In this document: positions 60,703 to 64,000 of the stretch, one piece after another | Numbering within the stretch: position 1 is the first letter of the stretch | Layout: each line of letters starts with the position of its first letter | Source of the DNA: Mariluticola halotolerans | GTDB lineage: Bacteria; Pseudomonadota; Alphaproteobacteria; Rhizobiales; Devosiaceae | Length of the DNA: 64,000 nucleotides | Direction: 5' to 3' | Assembly: GCF_021611515.1 (NCBI RefSeq) | Contig: NZ_CP090960.1 | Span: forward strand, 2,542,001 to 2,606,000 | Program-made: the position numbers and the translations under genes | Notes under the pieces: generated by a model | Seen by the model: the letters and a program-made list of their open reading frames with translations, nothing else | What the model was told of the DNA's origin: nothing | Database searches by the model: none

Positions 60703-60966
60703 TTAGACGTCTTCGGCGTGGCTTAGGCCCGAAGGAGCGCGGCGCTGGGTGATGCCGGCGCCGGCCCGATAGGCCTCGACGGCGCTGTTGCGCGGCGGGC
60801 GCATATAAATTGGGTTACCGACCGCGTGCCGGTCCTCGGTCATGATCTGGGTTACAAAGGCTGCCGGATAAGGATAGGCACGATCCGTTGCCCTGCGCCC
60901 GAAGCGTTTGGTGGCGGGGTTTCTCTGTGCCGTTTCGATACGTCTGTTACGCGTGAACTGCGACAT
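60703..60966 (-). CDS. Small basic protein of unknown function
   Basis: I do not recognise a family. The 87-residue product is rich in Arg and has an ordered centre (RAYPYPAAFVTQIMTEDRH, then NPIYMRPPRNSAVEAYRAGA) and a polar tail. There is no signal peptide or TM helix. It is convergent with rpmF, sharing its terminator region. AGGA lies eight bases before this ATG; in-frame starts at 60975 and a TTG at 61014 are possible. Its composition is like the neighbours, so it is probably a real lineage-restricted gene. Confidence 0.55.
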   Translation of the reverse strand: MSQFTRNRRIETAQRNPATKRFGRRATDRAYPYPAAFVTQIMTEDRHAVGNPIYMRPPRNSAVEAYRAGAGITQRRAPSGLSHAEDV

Positions 60967-61134
60967 GGCCTGCATCCTGTTCCAGATCGGGCCATTTGTT
61001 TCATTTTGGGACAAAATCCCGGGCCCTTACCCCTAACGTCGCAAGGCACGTGCCAGTTATCAATGATTTGTTAACTTTTTGCCCTGCCCGACGCTTTCAT
61101 GGTTAAGGCGTCGGGCGGGGATTTAGGGTCCGGG

Positions 61135-61902
61135 TCAGAAATTGTCCTTGGCCTTGCGGATCGCCGCAAATACCTCGTCAGGGGTCGCGCCTTCCATATG
61201 CATCAGTTTCGCCATGGCCGGTTCATCGGCACGCAGGAACGGATTGGTGATCTTTTCCTCACCCAGTTTTGCCGGGACAGTGAAATTGCCATTGGCGCGC
61301 TGGTGGGCGATTTCGTCACTGCGCGCCTTGAGCAATGTGTTCAAGGGATCGATGCTGAGGGCAAAGCGGGCATTCGCGGCGCTGTATTCATGGCCGCAAT
61401 AGACCAGGGTGTCGTCGGGTAATTCGCGCAGGGCAGCAAGGCCTGCCCACATTGGTCCGGGCGTGCCCTCAAACATGCGGCCGCAGCCGAGGGAGAACAG
61501 GGCGTCGGCGGAAAACAGCTGCTTGTCGTCGGGGTTAAAATAAACGATATGCCCCAGGGTGTGGCCCGGGGTGTTGAATACCTGGATGTCGGCATTGCCC
61601 AATTTGATGGTGTCGCCGCCGCCCACCAAATGATCAAGCCCCTCGATACGTCCCTGTTCAGCGCGTGGGCCGGTTACCTTGGCGTCGAAATCCATTTTCA
61701 ACGGCAAAATCGCATCGGTATGGTCATGGTGATGGTGGGTGATGAAAATGTCGGTCAAGGTCCAGCCGGTGCGGGCGAGGGCCTCGCGGATCGGGCCTTC
61801 CTGCGGTGCATCGATCGCGGCTGTCGCCCCGGTTGCGGGGTCGTGCAGCAGGTAACCGTAATTATCGGAGAGGCATTCGAAGATATCGACGACAAGCGCC
61901 AT
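61135..61902 (-). CDS. gloB: Hydroxyacylglutathione hydrolase (glyoxalase II)
   Basis: Metallo-beta-lactamase-fold enzyme of 255 residues. It hydrolyses S-lactoylglutathione to lactate and glutathione, the second step of methylglyoxal detoxification. The binuclear metal motif is THHHHDHTDA near residue 58, followed by FNTPGHTLGHIVYF and LFSLGCGRMFEG. The C-terminal HEYSAANARFA and glutathione-binding region are present. mgsA at 24 kb makes methylglyoxal, so the window holds both source and sink. It is divergent from the methyltransferase gene. Confidence 0.95.
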   Translation of the reverse strand: MALVVDIFECLSDNYGYLLHDPATGATAAIDAPQEGPIREALARTGWTLTDIFITHHHHDHTDAILPLKMDFDAKVTGPRAEQGRIEGLDHLVGGGDTIKLGNADIQVFNTPGHTLGHIVYFNPDDKQLFSADALFSLGCGRMFEGTPGPMWAGLAALRELPDDTLVYCGHEYSAANARFALSIDPLNTLLKARSDEIAHQRANGNFTVPAKLGEEKITNPFLRADEPAMAKLMHMEGATPDEVFAAIRKAKDNF

Positions 61903-62046
61903 GAAAGCAAACCCCTGTTTTTCATGCTATGTTGAGCCGGGAGCGTACGTTGCCCATATTATGTTAGCAAGACTGTGGAATCGGCAAGACTGGCGCATGA
62001 CGAGAAATTGATAGGTCGGGATTGCCGGTATGGATTTGAGGCCTGA

Positions 62047-62781
62047 ATGACACCAGATGTGACGCAGTTGATCGGGTTCTATAAGTCGCCCCTTGGCCGG
62101 ATCGCCCGCAGCCTGTTGACCGAGCAGGTGCGTGGACTGGCGGGCGATGTAACCGGGTTGAGGGTGCTCGGTCTTGGCTTTGCCACGCCTTATATGCGCT
62201 TTACGCTCGCGAATGCTGAAAGGGTGCTGGCCTTCATGCCTGCACGTCAGGGGGCATCGTCATGGCCCCGTGAGGGACCGTCGCGCACCGTGTTGTGCGA
62301 CCCGCTGGAAATGCCGCTCACCGATTCGGCGGTCGATCTGGTGATTGCGGTGCATGCATTTGAGCATGTAACCGATTCCGAGGAATTGATGCGCGAGCTT
62401 TGGCGGGTCTGTGCCCCCAATGCCCGCATTATTGTTGTGGTGCCGCGCCGGCGCGGTTTGTGGGCGCAGCGCGACAATACCCCGTTCGGCAGCGGGCACC
62501 CTTTTTCGCGCTCACAACTCGATGACTTGCTGCGACAGCATTCATTCACCCCGGAGGTTTGGCGCGATGCACTGTTTCTGCCGCCCTCGCAATTGCCGCC
62601 TTTACTCAAATCGGCGCGTCTTTTTGAACGCGGTGGCCGGCTTTTGGGATCGACTCTGGCGGGGGCGATGTGTGTGAAGGCGAAAAAGGAATTGTTTCCC
62701 GCCATTACCCGGCGGCAGCGCTCAGAGCGTCTGGTGCGGGTGCCGGCCTTGGCTCCCCAGGCCGCCATGCGCGCGGAATAG
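62047..62781 (+). CDS. Class I SAM-dependent methyltransferase
   Basis: Protein of 244 residues with a methyltransferase-11-like domain. Motif I VLGLGFATPYM near residue 41 is a degenerate G-x-G-x-G. AVHAFEHVTDSEELMRELWRVCAPNARIIVVVPRRRG holds the post-motif strands. The C-terminal third is basic and without clear motif. Its place between gloB and hisC is a recurring alphaproteobacterial arrangement, but its substrate is not known. The degenerate motif I makes catalytic activity plausible but not certain. Confidence 0.82.
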   Translation: MTPDVTQLIGFYKSPLGRIARSLLTEQVRGLAGDVTGLRVLGLGFATPYMRFTLANAERVLAFMPARQGASSWPREGPSRTVLCDPLEMPLTDSAVDLVIAVHAFEHVTDSEELMRELWRVCAPNARIIVVVPRRRGLWAQRDNTPFGSGHPFSRSQLDDLLRQHSFTPEVWRDALFLPPSQLPPLLKSARLFERGGRLLGSTLAGAMCVKAKKELFPAITRRQRSERLVRVPALAPQAAMRAE

Positions 62782-62893
62782 GCATGAAACCCAAGCCTGC
62801 CGCGTGTCTTTCCTTTGCTTTGCGGCTTTGCTTTCAGTATGGTCGCGCGCGCTTTTGGAGACCCGAAGCGCCAAGCCAGACAGAGTGAATTGC

Positions 62894-63985
62894 ATGAGTG
62901 ATCGTCCACAGCCGCAACCCGGTATCCTGAAAATTGCGCCCTATGTGCCGGGTAAATCCGGGGCGGGCGATGGCGTCTCGAAAGTGAAACTTTCGGCGAA
63001 TGAAAGTCCCTTGGGCGCGAGCCCCAAGGCGATTGCCGCTTATCGGGCATTCGCGGACCGGTTGGAAATCTACCCCGAGGGGACCTCTGCGGAATTACGC
63101 CAGGCGCTGGCCGAGGTTCACGGTATTGAAGCTGATCGCATTGTTGCCGGTTCGGGTTCTGATGAGGTGCTGCACCTTCTGGCCCAGACCTATCTGGGCG
63201 AAGGTGACGAGGCGATTTATTGCCAATATGGTTTTTCGGTTTACCCGATTGTCATTCAAGGGGCGAGTGCGACACCCGTTGTGGCACCTGAGGCTGATTA
63301 CACCGCCAGTGTTGATGCCATACTCGCCGCGGTGACTGCACAAACCAGAATGATTTTTCTGGCTAATCCGAACAATCCCACCGGCACCTATTTGAATGTC
63401 GCGGAATTGAGACGGCTGCAGAATGGTCTGCGCCCGGACATCCTCTTGGTGATCGACAGTGCCTATGCGGAATATGTCACCGCTGAGGACTATAGTGCGG
63501 GCATGGTTCTGGTGCGCGACAGCCAGAACACGGTGATGGTGCGAACATTTTCCAAAATGGGTCTGGCGGGCGTCCGCGTGGGCTGGTTCTACGGACCGGA
63601 TCATGTGGTGGATGCCGTCAACCGTCTGCGGGGGCCCTTCAATGTTAATGTGGCAGCCCAGGCGGCAGGCGCAGCTGCGGCACGGGACACGGCATTTACC
63701 CAGGCGCTTTGTGACTATAATGCAAAATGGCGGGACTGGTTGACGGCTGAATTGTCGAGCAACCAGCTGAGGGTTACACCCAGCCAGGGCAATTTCATTC
63801 TGGTGCATTTCCCTGATGTGGACGGGCAGCGTGCGCCTGACGCTTTTCAGATGCTGATGAATGCGGGATATGTCGTGCGTGAAATGGGCGGGTATGGCTT
63901 GCCCAATGCCTTGCGTATTTCCATTGGCAGCGAAGAGGCGATGCGCGCTGTGGCCCGTTTGCTCAAGAATTTCGGGACCGAATAA
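62894..63985 (+). CDS. hisC: Histidinol-phosphate aminotransferase HisC
   Basis: PLP-dependent class II aminotransferase of 363 residues, converting imidazole acetol-phosphate to histidinol phosphate; alphaproteobacterial HisC often also handles aromatic amino acids. It has VKLSANESPLGASP at the start, NPNNPTGTY, and the PLP lysine in TFSKMGLAGVRVGW near residue 225. The ATG at 62894 begins the conserved part; the long upstream frame is not family-like. The stop overlaps a following ATG (TAATG), so the next gene is probably coupled. Confidence 0.94.
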   Translation: MSDRPQPQPGILKIAPYVPGKSGAGDGVSKVKLSANESPLGASPKAIAAYRAFADRLEIYPEGTSAELRQALAEVHGIEADRIVAGSGSDEVLHLLAQTYLGEGDEAIYCQYGFSVYPIVIQGASATPVVAPEADYTASVDAILAAVTAQTRMIFLANPNNPTGTYLNVAELRRLQNGLRPDILLVIDSAYAEYVTAEDYSAGMVLVRDSQNTVMVRTFSKMGLAGVRVGWFYGPDHVVDAVNRLRGPFNVNVAAQAAGAAAARDTAFTQALCDYNAKWRDWLTAELSSNQLRVTPSQGNFILVHFPDVDGQRAPDAFQMLMNAGYVVREMGGYGLPNALRISIGSEEAMRAVARLLKNFGTE

Positions 63986-64000
63986 TGTTTGAAAAAATAG
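63985..64000 (+). CDS. First codons of the next gene, probably tyrC prephenate dehydrogenase
   Basis: An ATG overlaps the hisC stop as TAATG and begins M-F-E-K-I before the window ends. In many alphaproteobacteria hisC is followed by a cyclohexadienyl/prephenate dehydrogenase gene starting in just this way. Only five codons are visible, so the identity is inferred from synteny. Confidence 0.45.

Overview
The window reads as a GC-rich alphaproteobacterial chromosome segment, most likely Hyphomicrobiales (Rhizobiales). Three things suggest this: a che cluster with a CheS-like STAS gene, cheY1-cheA-cheW, cheR-cheB-cheY2 and cheD; the blocks mtgA/rpmF and gloB/methyltransferase/hisC; and several paralogous ABC uptake systems. 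The placement is an inference from gene content and order. There is no rRNA, phage, transposase, CRISPR array or replication origin. One tRNA gene, tRNA-Ala(CGC), is present.

Layout. 0-6.5 kb: the start of a type III PLP decarboxylase (cut by the left edge), an EamA exporter and a potFGHI polyamine uptake operon. 6.5-9.3 kb: an EamA transporter followed by the pseudouridine catabolic pair psuG-psuK. 9.4-14.3 kb: an envelope glycan module of a GT-C type membrane protein, a GT4, a UPF0104-type membrane protein and a polyprenyl-phosphate-type GT2. 14.3-16.1 kb: tRNA-Ala, then a short-chain reductase divergent from a TetR repressor across a perfect palindrome. 16.3-20.1 kb: a TetR-led efflux operon (HlyD adaptor, ATPase, ABC-2 permease). 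20.1-24.3 kb: livMHFG and mgsA. 24.4-26.0 kb: a WYL regulator and an unrecognised two-TM protein.

26.2-37.5 kb: a chemotaxis cluster, mostly on the minus strand: cheS-like, cheY1, cheA, cheW, cheD, a receptor, cheR, cheB, cheY2 and a second receptor. A small gene inserted in the opposite direction between cheW and cheD carries a CheZ-like Q-D-x-x-x-Q motif and is a candidate CheT/CheZ-type phosphatase. No flagellar genes are in view.

37.6-42.4 kb: a hydroxyisobutyryl-CoA hydrolase, a SAF-domain oxidoreductase, a roughly 1 kb non-coding region of palindromic repeats and hairpins, and livK, which lies about 17 kb from the other liv genes. 42.6-48.3 kb: a quaternary-amine ABC transporter with three consecutive substrate-binding proteins ahead of one permease and one ATPase. 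48.5-64 kb: a GGDEF-EAL protein, a DUF442 phosphatase, pyruvate carboxylase, a Bcr/CflA exporter, ispG, a DUF4386 protein, YbaK, farnesyl diphosphate synthase, mtgA, rpmF, gloB, a methyltransferase, hisC and the first codons of a next gene, probably tyrC.

Most ABC and che operons are tightly packed with 4-bp ATGA overlaps. Where an open frame runs upstream of a plausible signal peptide or Shine-Dalgarno site, I chose the inner start and say so.
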